Shown piece after piece: positions 43,362 to 54,307 of a stretch of DNA of 64,000 nucleotides. A model generated the notes under the pieces. That model did no database searches and was not told the origin of the DNA. It worked only from the letters and a program-made list of their open reading frames with translations. This stretch comes from Allolobophora icterica. Lineage: Eukaryota; Annelida; Clitellata; Crassiclitellata; Lumbricidae. The translations under genes were made by a program, and so were the position numbers. Within the stretch, counting starts at the first letter, position 1. Each line of letters starts with the position of its first letter. The stretch covers positions 45,022,291-45,086,290 of the forward strand of contig OY744613.1 in the NCBI GenBank assembly GCA_963556255.1, written 5' to 3'.

Positions 43362-44916
43362 TTATCCAGAGTGGATTCTTCTATGATACCTCAGTGCAGA
43401 CATATGTCTAAATAATTTGAGGCACAAATTGCACATGAAATTTTTGTCTGCACTGTGGACTCTTGAATGTCTTTGTAGATGATATTTCTGTGCAAAAGCT
43501 TTCCCACATAAATTGCACTTGAATAGTTTTTCTCCAGAGTGGGTTCTTGTATGATATCTCAGTGTAGACTTATCTCTAAATACTTTGTGGCATACATTGC
43601 ACAAATAAGGTTTATCTCCACTGTGGGTTCTTGAATGTCTTTTTAGATTACCTTTCTGTGCAAAACCTTTGCCACATAAATTGCACGTGTATGGTTTTTC
43701 TCCAGAGTGGGTTCTTTTATGACATTTCAGTGTAGAATGATCTACAAATAATTTCTGGCATACATTGCACATGTGAGGTTTTTCTCCACTATGGGTTCTT
43801 GAATGGCTTTGCAGATTACGTCTCCAAGAAAAATCTTTGCCACATAAATTGCACTTGTACGGTTTTTCTCCAGAGTGGCTTCTTTTATGACATATCAGTG
43901 TAGAATGATCTCCAAATAATTTCTGGCATACATTGCACATGTGAGGTTTTTCTCCAGTGTGGGTTCTTGTGTGCCTTTGTAGATCACTTTGCCGTGCAAA
44001 ATCTTTTCCACATAAATTGCACTTGTATGGTTTTTCTCCAGAGTGGGTTCTTTTATGACATTTCAGTGTAGAATTATCTACAAATAATTTCTGGCATACA
44101 TTGCACATGTGAGGTTTTTCTCCACTATGGGTTCTTGAATGGCTTTGCAGATTACGTCTCCAAGAAAAATCTTTGCCACATAAATTGCACTTGTACGGTT
44201 TTTCTCCAGAGTGGCTTCTTTTATGACATTTCAGTGTAAAATTATCTCCAAATAATTTCTGGCATACATTGCACATGTGAGGTTTTTCTCCAGTGTGGGT
44301 TCTTGTGTGCCTTTGTAGATCACTTTGCCGTGCAAAATCTTTTCCACATAAATTGCACTTGTATGGTTTTTCTCCAGAGTGGGTTGTAGTATGACGACTC
44401 AGAGTAGAATTATCTCGAAATAATTTCTGGCATATATTGCACATATGATGTTTTTCTCCACTATGGGTTCTTGAATGGCTTTGCAGATTACGTCTCCATG
44501 CAAATTCTTTACCACACAAATTGCACTTGTATGGTTTTTCTCCAGAGTGGGTTCTTTGATGATATTTCAGATGAGACGTTTTTCTAAAACCTTTGTTGCA
44601 CAAATTGCACTTGTGTGGCTTTTCTCCACTGTGAGTTCTTTGGTGATATTTCAGAGTACCTTTATGTGCAAAGGCTTTACAGCACAAATCGCAATTGTAT
44701 GGTTTTTCTACGGCGTGTTCTTTCGTATGGTATTCCTGGTGACATTTCTGAGCAGGCGAGTTTTGGCATAAATTGCACTGGTAGGACTTCTCTTTAGCAT
44801 GGGTTCTTTGATCGAATTTGTTATTCCAAGTGTCAGTGAATATTTTGTTATAAAATTTGCAATTTTCTTATTTCTCCTCACTGTCGTTTCTTGCTTCCAT
44901 CTTTGAAACTTCGATC
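43362..44916 (-). pseudogene. C2H2 zinc-finger protein C, copy 2 (16 fingers; nonsense at codon 11)
   Basis: Exon starts after TTTCTTATAG at 44916, ATG 44900. The frame MEARNDSEEK is stopped by TAA at 44870-44868 (codon 11), where copy 1 has GAA. The same frame then runs unbroken to 43362 through ENCKFYNKIFTDTW, a degenerate finger (CNLCQNS) and 16 canonical C2H2 fingers with SGEKP/TGEKP linkers. Four consecutive fingers (DFARQSDL, LFGDNFTL, DFSWRRNL, LFVDNSTL) are duplicated in tandem as a 336-bp unit. If translation starts at an alternative upstream exon or later codon, the array is intact. Nuclear DNA-binding role inferred. Confidence 0.85.
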
Positions 44917-45407
44917 CTATAAGAAAGCATTACATAACTTGCATTAGCCTAATGACGCTTTTTGCATTGGTGTGAAATATACCTACATTGTCACCGTTCA
45001 GAATAAAAATCGCAAATCACTAATGTTGAAGCGTTATAAACTTCTAGTTCCTGCATCTGATATTTTTTTGTCCCTAACATTTCATAATATATCGTTTGTG
45101 TAAATGTAAATCTCCGAAGTTTCTCAGCGCCCACCGAATTGATGTCAAACAGACCAACTTATACACCTTATCGCGCTTCGACTACTCACGCCAGCTCTTC
45201 TCCATTCCCTTCCTCTGCATGCGATGACGACTCTGGTCTATGCCTGATCTGCACTCGGAAGGCGGACGGTTTATTGTCGCTTCAAAAGGTAGACTACCGG
45301 TATATCTATAGTTTGTGGATGTAAATAAACTTCTTTTAAACTCATAGGTCCTATCCCTAGACCGAGCTTATTATTTAAACTTTAAGGGGACCATATAACA
45401 ATATATA

Positions 45408-45410
45408 TAG

Positions 45411-45482
<72 letters not shown>
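45408..45482. repeat. (TA)n microsatellite
   Basis: About 75 bases of almost pure TA, able to form a large cruciform. Confidence 0.95.
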
Positions 45483-45484
<2 letters not shown>

Positions 45485-45599
45485 AAGTCTAATATCCGTT
45501 TGAGTGGCGCGGTATTTATATATAATACATATATATGACCTTGAATAGCACATTTAGGGACTTTTCAAGTACTCGTACCCTGAGTCATCTAATCCTCCG

Positions 45600-45955
45600 C
45601 CTTCCATGAATGCGTAACAGTCTTGCTGGCTCTGCTTCACTACAGTTATCTCGGGGCCTTTTATACGCCGGTTTCCAGTTTACCTGGTCGGGTCTCCCTA
45701 CGGTCGTCGGTCCGTGGCCACCTGGTGATCCGTTGCATACACACCGCCACGGCCCTGTCTCAGAGTTTTGCTCTTGTGAGTCCCTCCAGCTGGAAGCGCT
45801 TACCCAAGGCCCTTAGTCTTGATTTCCTCACTCACCCTCCTGCCCAGTTCTGCAAGCGCCTGAAACCTTTTTTTGTCAGTGAGGACACTGCCAGGGTCGG
45901 GCGTGCCTCTGACTTTGAGTGGCGCTATATAAGTTCTTGATTACAAATACAATTA
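45600..45955 (+). repeat. LINE ORF2 C-terminal fragment and 3' end
   Basis: Frame reads SQSFALVSPSSWKRLPKAL...FCKRLKPFFV, matching the CR1-type 'FAVAAPRLWNSLP...FKRRLKTFLF' end. It is followed by GAGTGGCGCTATATAAG and a short ATTACAAATACAATTACAAC tail. Confidence 0.7.
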
Positions 45956-45999
45956 CAACATACACCGGAACTATTTCAGAGCAAGGCAGCTACAGCCAA

Positions 46000-47640
46000 G
46001 TACTTCGACAGTGCCAGTACCAAGCCTGGAGATACGAGGAGGGCGACTGTAATCATCTTTGTTATCACAGTGTCGTTAAACAAACTAACAGCCAAATTGT
46101 TTTGTTGGCCAGATCAAAATCCTGGCGATCAAGCCGAGGCGATATCATTGTGCTAAGGTGGAAATCGTTGGTGATGGTGGTCATGGGATGGACATAAGCA
46201 GAACCAGGATAGGATAGCTAGAAGAAAAAGACGGACAGTAGTAGCCTAATTGCGTTCAAAAAGAAAGAAGTTGAACCAGAATTTTTGTGTGGGCTATAGG
46301 AGTTTCGACGAATGAGTTTGTAACTGTTAATGGTTTCCAGAGAAGATGAAAGCCAGAGGATTGGGAATGAGCCAGAGGTGTTGTTTCTTTTAGCTATAGC
46401 TAGAAGGTGATGATAGGTGCTTACGTAAATAGCGTAGGTGTTGAGGATTCTGAAAAATTGATAATGATCGGATGGTGTATCAAAATGAATGATATCAGGC
46501 AATAGCTAAAGTGATGCTGTCATAATGTGCTCAAATGTCTGCCTGTGAACGTGGGTGGGGAAATTGACATGTTGGACCAGGTTAATTGGTGGTAACAGGT
46601 GAGGCAAAATGAAGCGAATGTATCAGATGTTGATGAAAACTAAATTCATTGTAAAAAATTCAGTTGGAGTAGTGGAGGCAGAGGAAAGGAGAGCGGTGCG
46701 TTCTTTCAAAAAAGGCAGATGGAGGACTTGTTTATGAGGGAGAAGGAACCCGGTGGACAGAAGTTTCGAAGTGTGAGAGTTATTGGTGCGCATACACAAA
46801 AGATTCCGGGCATGGCTGTAGTTTTATGGAATGAATGAAGAGCGAGGTCTTAAAAGAAGGAATACTAGCAGAATGACCTCGGAGTTGCTGCATTTGGCTT
46901 TGCCAGCTATGCATGGTGTACGTGGATGAGGAGCTTTGAATGGAAGGTGAACCACCGAAGGCAGAAAATAAAGAGTAGGAGTATTGTTGATGCATGCATG
47001 TGGTGTGGCTGATGATAAAACAAAAGGTGAACAGGTGGGAAGGCAGAGATCGGACACAATTGAACCAGGCTGCAGGATAATTTTGGGTACTGAGGCCACT
47101 GAAAGGAATTAAATTGTTATGAAACTGACTAAAGAAGTCCGCATACTGATCCACCTCGACGATTAAGAAACAGAGCGGTGCCCATCGGCTGACTTGTGAT
47201 CCAGATAACTTTTAGCAAACATCTCCCGCACAGATGTGCAGACATGTCGCTCCTCACCGGCAATAGTAATAGTATTGATAATAATAGTCTTGCGGAGCAG
47301 CAAGTATTCATTCTTCACACTCTTCTAAACTGCTATTCTCAAATTATACCATAAGCATTTGATGTTTCTTCTTGGGGAGAAAGAAACCCACGAACAGTAA
47401 ACAACTATAATAATGTAGAGCTTATGAAACGTATTCTAAATTACATTACACTATAAACTTCATGGGTTACGAAAGCATGCGTTGAATAAAATATGTTGAA
47501 ATGGTAAGTTAGTGAACTAATATAACTCACCTCTATGACTAAAATAATGAATTATTGCGAAAACATGAAACGCTGTCTTCTGTCACGCGCCTGGAAAATG
47601 GCGTTCAATTCAATAAAAGAGTTTAAGTAAGTAAGTAGCC
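46000..47640. other. duplicate flank of zinc-finger C copy 2; no gene recognised
   Basis: Reverse-complement match to 18540-20430. Only short, frame-broken ORFs shared with the other copy. Confidence 0.6.
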
Positions 47641-49020
47641 TATTAATAATGCAAGTCAAACGCTCACATTTTACAAAATAGACAGTTGTTGTAAAATCTT
47701 ACCGTCTTTCTATCAAAAAAGCCTATAGCGGCCCGTAAACTATTAGAATCTACGAAGAGCGCTTCTGATGCTCGCCTCAAATTGATAAACTGTTCGAAGA
47801 TTGGTGGGTTCATTCGTAGCCGATGATGCTAAGTCTATATATTCGAAATATACTGCCCGATAACGCTATTCACACGATATTCTTGGGAACAAATGATGAA
47901 CATTATTGTTGTTGGTATCTTTATAGTCCAGTTCTGAAGACTTACTGGAGAAGCACGTGTAGGCCTAGGCCTAGACCCTAACTTTTATACTATTCGTTTC
48001 AAGTTGTTATAGGCCTAAGCTTAAACCAAGTGGCGGTACCCTTGCGATAATGATTGTAGGTGTTATTAAAATCATCCAAAACGCCAATATTCCACGCGTT
48101 GAACTTGCCAGGCGTCACATTAACGGATTCCGACTCAATATACAAACGAATAGACAAGTAGCAGATTCATTATCACTGATTCTGCCTCTTGTTTTATAAC
48201 GTGCTTCAGGCTTTTCCTTATGCGGTCGTTGTCACACTATGCAATTCAGTCCTAGTATGGGCTGCACCATGGCATCGTTTGTTCCTATAGCAACATAGCC
48301 ACTGCACAAGAGAATCTGAGAATAAAACCAATGCAAGCCTATATTGAATAGGCCTAACTGAATGGCTAGTTCCTTTATATAATACTGTTGTAGGCCTACT
48401 TATCACGTTGTCTGTGTACGCCATTGTAGCAATTTTAACCGAGCGATCAAATTCTTAGTTAGCTAGGAATGAGAAGATCGCGAAAAGTGAATAAATGTGT
48501 TATATTTAGAATGCGTTCTGTTTGTGGACATACTAGACAGAAACGATTATACGAAGTAATTGTCACCCGTTGTTTCTAAACAGAATTCCTGGACCGTTTA
48601 TAGTTCAGGGCTTAATTAAATTCGCCAGATGAAATAAAACACGATGTTGAATAGAATAGCATGATCTAGAGTTTGTTATGACATTGTTTTACTACACCAC
48701 AGACATTGACAATTACAAACCGAGAAAAACTTGTCTGGTCATTTAACTCTTCTCGCGATGAATAGATTCAATATGTCTCCGAGGCAAGCAAATGAAACAG
48801 ATTTCTCACAGGGCTTGAAACGCTTCGTAATCATAAACGTAATGTCTAGTTTTCTACAGTGCCCAAGAAGCCAAAATTTACCACAGGCGCTTAGTAAAAA
48901 AAACATGGACAAATTGATATTTCTGAAAAAGTATAGAAGAGAATTTGAATGTAATATATTAAATGTGTAAGATATTTATTGTATAATAAATGGGTAATAG
49001 ATATATTTGAGTAACCAGAT
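47640..49020. other. no gene recognised
   Basis: Unmatched within the window after about 47870 (47640-47870 matches 18300-18530). An ORF of 79 codons (48731-48970) has no recognisable features. Two tandem TAGGCC words lie near 47960. Confidence 0.4.
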
Positions 49021-49059
49021 GCAACAAGTGAAGTTTGAGCATTTTAAAAAATGACACCA

Positions 49060-49805
49060 CGGGCCCATCTCACCCTATAGGTGTGGTAAAAATGGGCCCT
49101 AGGGCCCATTTTAACCACATAACATAATTTACCATGCCTTTACTATAGCATTAGGTAACTGACTTCCATGAGATATTTTATGCTAGAATTAGAACTTCGG
49201 CTTTATCCTGGATGAAATAAAAACTTCAAAGAAACGTCGCTAAAATTTAAAAATATTTAATCAGTAGCATCGAATGCAAATGAAGTCATCGTCATCAAAT
49301 ACACCATTCTGTTCGGCACACGGCTCGTGATACAAAATATGGCATGTCTGGCATGCAATCCATCCTCATGTCATCTTAAAATCTTTGGCAATATGTTCTT
49401 TTATGCCGCATCCCGGGCAAACGACACTGAAAGCAGTTTTAAGTTGTTTTTACTTGCCCCCATATTCCTCCTGAACCAGTCGCACAGGCAACTGCTGGAA
49501 CATCAACTGCCAGAGATAGTCCTCCTGAACCAATCGCAGATCCCAGTTTTTTAAACCCATTTTTCGAGTTTTTAATGCCTCAACATCAGTTGTCATACTT
49601 CTTTCGGACCTATCAGTTTTTCTCTTGTATCTTCCCATTTCAAAACTGTCAGAAAAACAAATGTACTGCACTGAAATTTGTAAAAATGTATCAACTTTTA
49701 ACTAGGGACCTGCGAATCGCAAATTTTCCGTCGAATCGAATCTCGAATCGAATCGGGGGTAAAGATTCGAATTCGAATCGAATCTCGAATCGAATCAGCG
49801 GGTAC
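49060..49805 (-). pseudogene. pogo-like transposon relic
   Basis: On minus, 49640-49560 reads MGRYKRKTDRSERSM...VEALKTRKMGLK, the N-terminal helix-turn-helix (psq/CENP-B type) of pogo/Tigger transposases, then degenerates through stops. One side ends in the palindrome AAAATGGGCCCTAGGGCCCATTTT (49089-49112), and the other is a CGAATCGAAT repeat (49704-49800) that may be separate. No DDE domain is left. Confidence 0.45.
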
Positions 49806-49969
49806 CAAAAACCATGTTTTGATATTCATGTAGTGTGCATAGGCCTATATGTGATAGCACAGGCGTACCACAGTATCGATCAATATCTCAATAACATTTC
49901 TGCAGTTTAAAATCAATTAAACTAAACAATAAGCTAATAAACAGAATTAACAGTAACAAATAATTTATG

Positions 49970-50105
49970 AGTTAAGTAAGTAAGTATATTCTTTATTGTA
50001 CCAATTGCATAACCACACTTTGGTGTACATTCATCTAAGCCATGCGGGCATGGGCAACTTCTTGTAATAGAGGGCCGCCCTAAGATTTTAAGGGCAGCCA
50101 ATCGT
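49970..50105 (-). repeat. short retroelement with (TTAC)n tail
   Basis: Reverse complement reads ...GTACACCAAAGTGTGGTTATGCAATTGGTACAATAAAGAATATACTTACTTACTTAA. It shares its tail end with the 20098 insertion. Confidence 0.55.
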
Positions 50106-51060
50106 AGGCTAATTTATGCAGATTAATTTGCCTCAGAAAATGAAACAATATTAATTTTATTCAAAATAAATATTGTGGAATAATTTTTACGGTTAAGCTT
50201 CAAGTTTAAAGACAAAAGCGTAGGCCCTACACATTTTCCAACTACAAGCGTCACAACAGTACTGTCAAGTGCCTGATTGGTAGGGGGCCTATAAGTCCAT
50301 CTGGCAGTTGTACCTACATAATCGCCTTGCTGGGGTGGTCGTGCAACCGTGCAAGTGATCGTGCCATATAGTACTCGATTCCAGGGTCAACTAAGCTCTA
50401 TCCAGGTGATATTGTATTAGCAGCCAGAGTTTCTATGAAGGATAACTGCAAAGTATGGCATTAATCTTATACAAGTGCCAGCATTCACAAAAGGTAAAAA
50501 ACAGAGTTGGCAGAGGTGGAAATGTCAAGACAGATGTTGCGTGCTCGAATTCATATTTAATGAGTAATTGGGCAAATTAGAGTTTAAAATACTGAGTGAC
50601 ACACTGCCAATAAATCTGGTAAAGAAGAAATTAAGGTCAAAGCAGTGAAAGCACTGTAACACTATAGATAAATTTGTAACAATAGCTGCAGCCGTTGTGA
50701 ACATGAATCATTCCATACTGTGATGCTTAAAATTTTGAACACTTTTGCACACTAAGAATGGACATGTCTTGAAACAATTTTTTTTAATTAAAAAAAAAAT
50801 AACTGCATGCACTAAACAGCATCATAGTCACTACATAGTGTAAAAGAGAAGTAGTCATCCTGGTCTTGACATAGTTCCTTTAGCTTTGGTTTGCATATGA
50901 CAGCACTTTGAAAATTACCAGCATACCAGTGTAATCAACTGTTTACCCTACATGTTGGAAGATCCATTTCCCTTAGGTGCACAAGTTGGTACCATTAGTT
51001 CAGCAGTGCACAGTGCTGTCAACCAGTTTGGAATTTACTGTTGGTTAGGCAGCGGTAGCA
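50105..51060. other. no gene recognised; possibly the rest of the YqaJ relic
   Basis: No frame longer than chance. It lies on the 3' side of the YqaJ remnant. Confidence 0.3.
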
Positions 51061-52100
51061 GTTGATGTGCTGCCTTTGCTCTTTCCATAATTTTTTATAT
51101 ACTTTGTTGATGTGTTAAAATTCTGGCAGTACACATTTTGTGTAAAATAATTCTAATGTGGCCAGCATATTTTGCAGAAAATCTCATTGTGATAGAGATA
51201 GATCTGTTCCATGTGCAGACCAGCTGATGCACATGTATAACACAAAAAGTCAGCAAATCAAGTTCTGAGATTGCTAACCAGTGCTCGAAGTGGGACGGTA
51301 TGAAACGGTATGCCATACCGGCACCTCTCCTGGCCGGCTGAAAGCATACCGGAACTTCTCCAGGCAAAAGATCCATGCCGGTATGGCCCAAAGACATATC
51401 GGTATCGGGCAGAGGAATGGTTCTTATATCCATACCGGCACCTATTGTTTCCCACTTCGAGCCTATTTGCTAACTGACCCTGCACTTGTGTGTAGTGACC
51501 ATGTTTCATTTTAAGAGAAGAGATCCAAAGTAATAGCTGTTGGCTATGCTTATTAAGAAAGAAAGTGCTATCCTTAATTGACATGGTAATACTGATCTGT
51601 ATTTGAAGGAACTTTTTATTTCCAGAATCTACATCCCTTGACAGTCACATGTGCCATGCCGATCAGAAGTGCAACCAAGATATGGATATCTAGGATTAAT
51701 TGAAATTCCACAGGTCTCAACTTTAAGATTCACATGTAAAGCAGAACACTTTTCCAAATATTGCTGAGCTGCTGCATTCATGCTTTCAAGACCATACCTC
51801 ATAGCAATATTTTAAAATGGCAAATTGCAAAGCAGTGTCTTTTGCAGAAGGCTTTTTGTGGATTTTGCAGAATTTTGCATATTTGCAGGCATGTTATCGT
51901 GAAACAGTGACAAAGTAAAACGGCCTTTCTGATATTCATGCCACAGGCCACTCTCACATTGCAATTGTGTTGCCCCTTCCAGAGCAGTAAGCTCTACTTT
52001 CACTTGGCGTGTGTTTTTGCATACATATTTCTATTCTGTTTCTGACAACGTCGCATAACTGGAATTGAATAATTTCCCAAATGTTTACTGGAAATCTAGG
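51060..52100 (-). pseudogene. YqaJ-type exonuclease relic of a transposon protein
   Basis: Successive minus-strand frames give, in order: W.HEYQKGRFTLSLFH, KSLLQKTL, RYGLESMNAAAQQYLEKC, GISINPRYPYLGCTSD, then GHYTQVQGQLA and ISELDLLTFCV. These are the blocks of YqaJ/lambda-exonuclease-like domains (R.GRITAS; GiekE..A...Y; G..i.P.yPwLGaSPDG; Y..QvQgQla), which occur in animal transposon proteins often with SWIM zinc fingers. Key acidic residues are lost and stops occur, so it is dead. A 188-bp MITE interrupts it right after QVQGQLAN. Confidence 0.65.
51279..51466. mobile_element. 188-bp hAT-like MITE inside the YqaJ relic
   Basis: It starts CAGTGCTCGAAGTGGGA and ends TCCCACTTCGAGCCTAT. TTGCTAAC flanks both sides (51271-51278, 51467-51474). 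The interior contains repeated ATACCGGCACCTcTCC and TACCGG words. Confidence 0.88.
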
Positions 52101-52420
52101 GCAGATCCTTATTTTGAGTTCTACCACACCAACTTTGCGTAAATAGCTCCCACTGGGTAACGTCGTTTACCCACTTCGATGCATCATCAATAGCCTATAT
52201 ATATAGGCCTATGGGTCGTCAATGTCCACTTGGAACCCGATACTACTTAACTTGAATAAGTAACGATCTCTTGCTCCCTTATGCAAAGATAAGTAATAGG
52301 AACTCATTTAAAAAAAAGAGAATTTCACGGTGAATAAATCATTGGTTTGCCACACGAACTAACCGCTTTTTGCCCTACACAACTTACGCATGCGCGACCT
52401 GGTTCAAGAAAACTAGGTCA
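52100..52420. other. intergenic; nothing recognised
   Basis: Short AT-rich stretch with TATATATAGGCCTA near 52198; boundary of block E copy 2. Confidence 0.4.
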
Positions 52421-53754
52421 AATGACGCGGCCGAAAAGGTCTATAGAGGTTGCATTAACAAGCGGGTAAAAACCGCTGAACGTGCAAAACCCAACAAAAT
52501 ATAACAGAAATAAACTGAACCGGGAAAATGGAGTTTAAGACTTAGTTTTAGGTCTACATAAGAAAAAACGCTCAATAGCAAAGATGGCGTCTTCAACATA
52601 ACATCAGCCGTTAACATTCGATTAACTTCAGGCGATGGCCGATTAAAATGCAATTTACTCTTACCTGAAGTCGAATTGGATATGAACAGTGAAATCCGCA
52701 GAATAGAATATGAACCGATACTTGTGAAGCGTTCGATTAAACTAAGTCTTTCAGACCTAATTTTTAATACACATCAAACTCGAAGCCAACGTCTCCACTA
52801 TTACATGTATATTTCAAATATGAAGTTGTTTTGTTATGTCCATAGATCTATAAACCTATCTATGGTTACGTCACTGCACATCTAATTATAATCAACAGCG
52901 GCATTCCATAATACTTTCAACAGGACTGGTTAATTAGCAAATAACAGCGCTGCATTTGCAAATTATCTTACGCTACAAGGCTATTCCTGTACGTGGTTCT
53001 AGGACTTTTCGCCCCCGGAAGATTCGCCCCGGAAGATTCGCCCCCCGGAAGTTTCGCCCCCGGAAGACTACAAGCGGGATCTATGATGACAATGTAACTA
53101 ATGCTAGACGCGGGATCTATGATGAAAATGTAACAGACGGGGGGCGAATCTTCCCGGGGGCGAAATGTCAGGGGCGAATCTTCCGGGGCGATTCTTCCGG
53201 GGGCGAAATTTCCGTATCCCATTCATGTAGCGACATAGGCTACTACAAACATCTGACTGTTATCGTTATAGCATAGCCTACAGCATAAAAATCTGAGTTT
53301 CTTCAACCAAAAATCTTCAGATGTCTTTATTCCCCTAGGTCAAATTGGACCCTAGCCCTCTCGCCCGGTGTCGCCCCTATGGGGCATCCCATTGGTCGAG
53401 AGAATGATATGATAACGTGTCGAACCTCCTAAACGTGGAGACTTAAAAATATGACCTTGGCAACGAAATAGGCTAACAAATGATCGCTCACCAATTAAGT
53501 AGGCCTAGAGTCACAGTTGTAATTATTATACTGTGGTAGAGTCCCGTTCGCTCCCAACTGAAAAGTGACTTTTTAAAATCGCTTTTCCACTAGGCCTAGG
53601 CCTATTTTCTGCCTTTTTGTTTTACGGACTGACCTTCCGAATAATGACCTGATAGCGGCTTTATTTCGGTGCCCCATCGTTTGATATCTTTACGTTTGAA
53701 ACTAGTATCATAGAAGTTCTAATTTTACAGTAATTTTACTGCTGGGCTACTTTT
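52420..53754 (+). repeat. block E copy 2, left part
   Basis: Direct match to 5515-6480 and 10243-10680. It lacks the 5641 MITE and the Gypsy element, and instead has the 53000 foldback insertion. Confidence 0.85.
53000..53215. mobile_element. foldback-type element with repeated ends
   Basis: Three to four copies of TTCGCCCCCGGAAG on the left and as many of CTTCCGGGGGCGAA on the right, around a core that itself holds a direct repeat (GCGGGATCTATGATGA.AATGTAAC, 53079 and 53110). The block E partner (about 6380) lacks it. No coding content. Confidence 0.75.
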
Positions 53755-53797
53755 GACAATGACAAAATGACAATGACAATGACAAAACTTTTATTGA
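53755..53797 (-). repeat. 3' microsatellite tail of the LINE
   Basis: TGACAATGACAAAATGACAATGACAATGACAAAAC on plus, preceded (minus) by GGGATCAATAAAAG. Short-period tails rather than poly(A) are typical of CR1/L2-type LINEs. Confidence 0.85.
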
Positions 53798-54307
53798 TCC
53801 CAGTAAAACAAGCAAACAAGTAATACTGAGAGAAAAAAAAATTAGCATAGAGAAGTGGTAACAAAATATTAAAATTCTCATCGGCTAAACTATTTAAGAC
53901 AAGCATGTTTACGTATCATTTGCATAGTAAATTGTAGGTGAGATCAAATAGGCACCCAGAAGGGACTAATCCCGCTAAGAGGGGCCTGTGTTTCAAAGTA
54001 AAGTAGAAAAAGATGACAGAGAATGTATGAGTAGAAGTAATAGCCAGAGTCAGTAAGGGGGTAGATAGATGCAGGCAGGAATAGGTACATGGGTAGGAGT
54101 GTTCAAGTGAAGTAAGGAGGACAAAGTAAAATGAGGAGGGTAAATAATAGCAGAGGTAAGTACATAGGTGTAAGCCTCACGGTGTAGTAAAGAAGGACAT
54201 AGTACACTGAGGGGTTTGGTTTAGACATGAGTTAGGTATACAACATGTGCCTGCTTTATAAAGTAGCAAAACATAATATGAATCTTAACTACTTCTTAAC
54301 TAAACAA

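Larger units (their letters stand above)
45102..45996. mobile_element. about 890-bp composite insertion in zinc-finger C block copy 2
   Basis: Absent from copy 1, where GTACTTGCCTGTACACAAACG is continuous at about 20432-20455. It contains a 61-codon ORF (45139-45324), a (TA)n tract and a LINE 3' fragment. Termini and target duplication are unclear. Confidence 0.6.

Noticed and set aside
43362..44687. Regularly spaced repeats resembling a CRISPR array
   Set aside because: The 84-bp period and coding content are C2H2 fingers in an intron-containing animal gene.
45371..45553. Tyr-Ile repeat peptide
   Set aside because: Translation of the (TA)n tract.
52956..53276. Arg/Pro-rich 106-codon frame
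   Set aside because: Encoded by the repeated arms of the foldback element.
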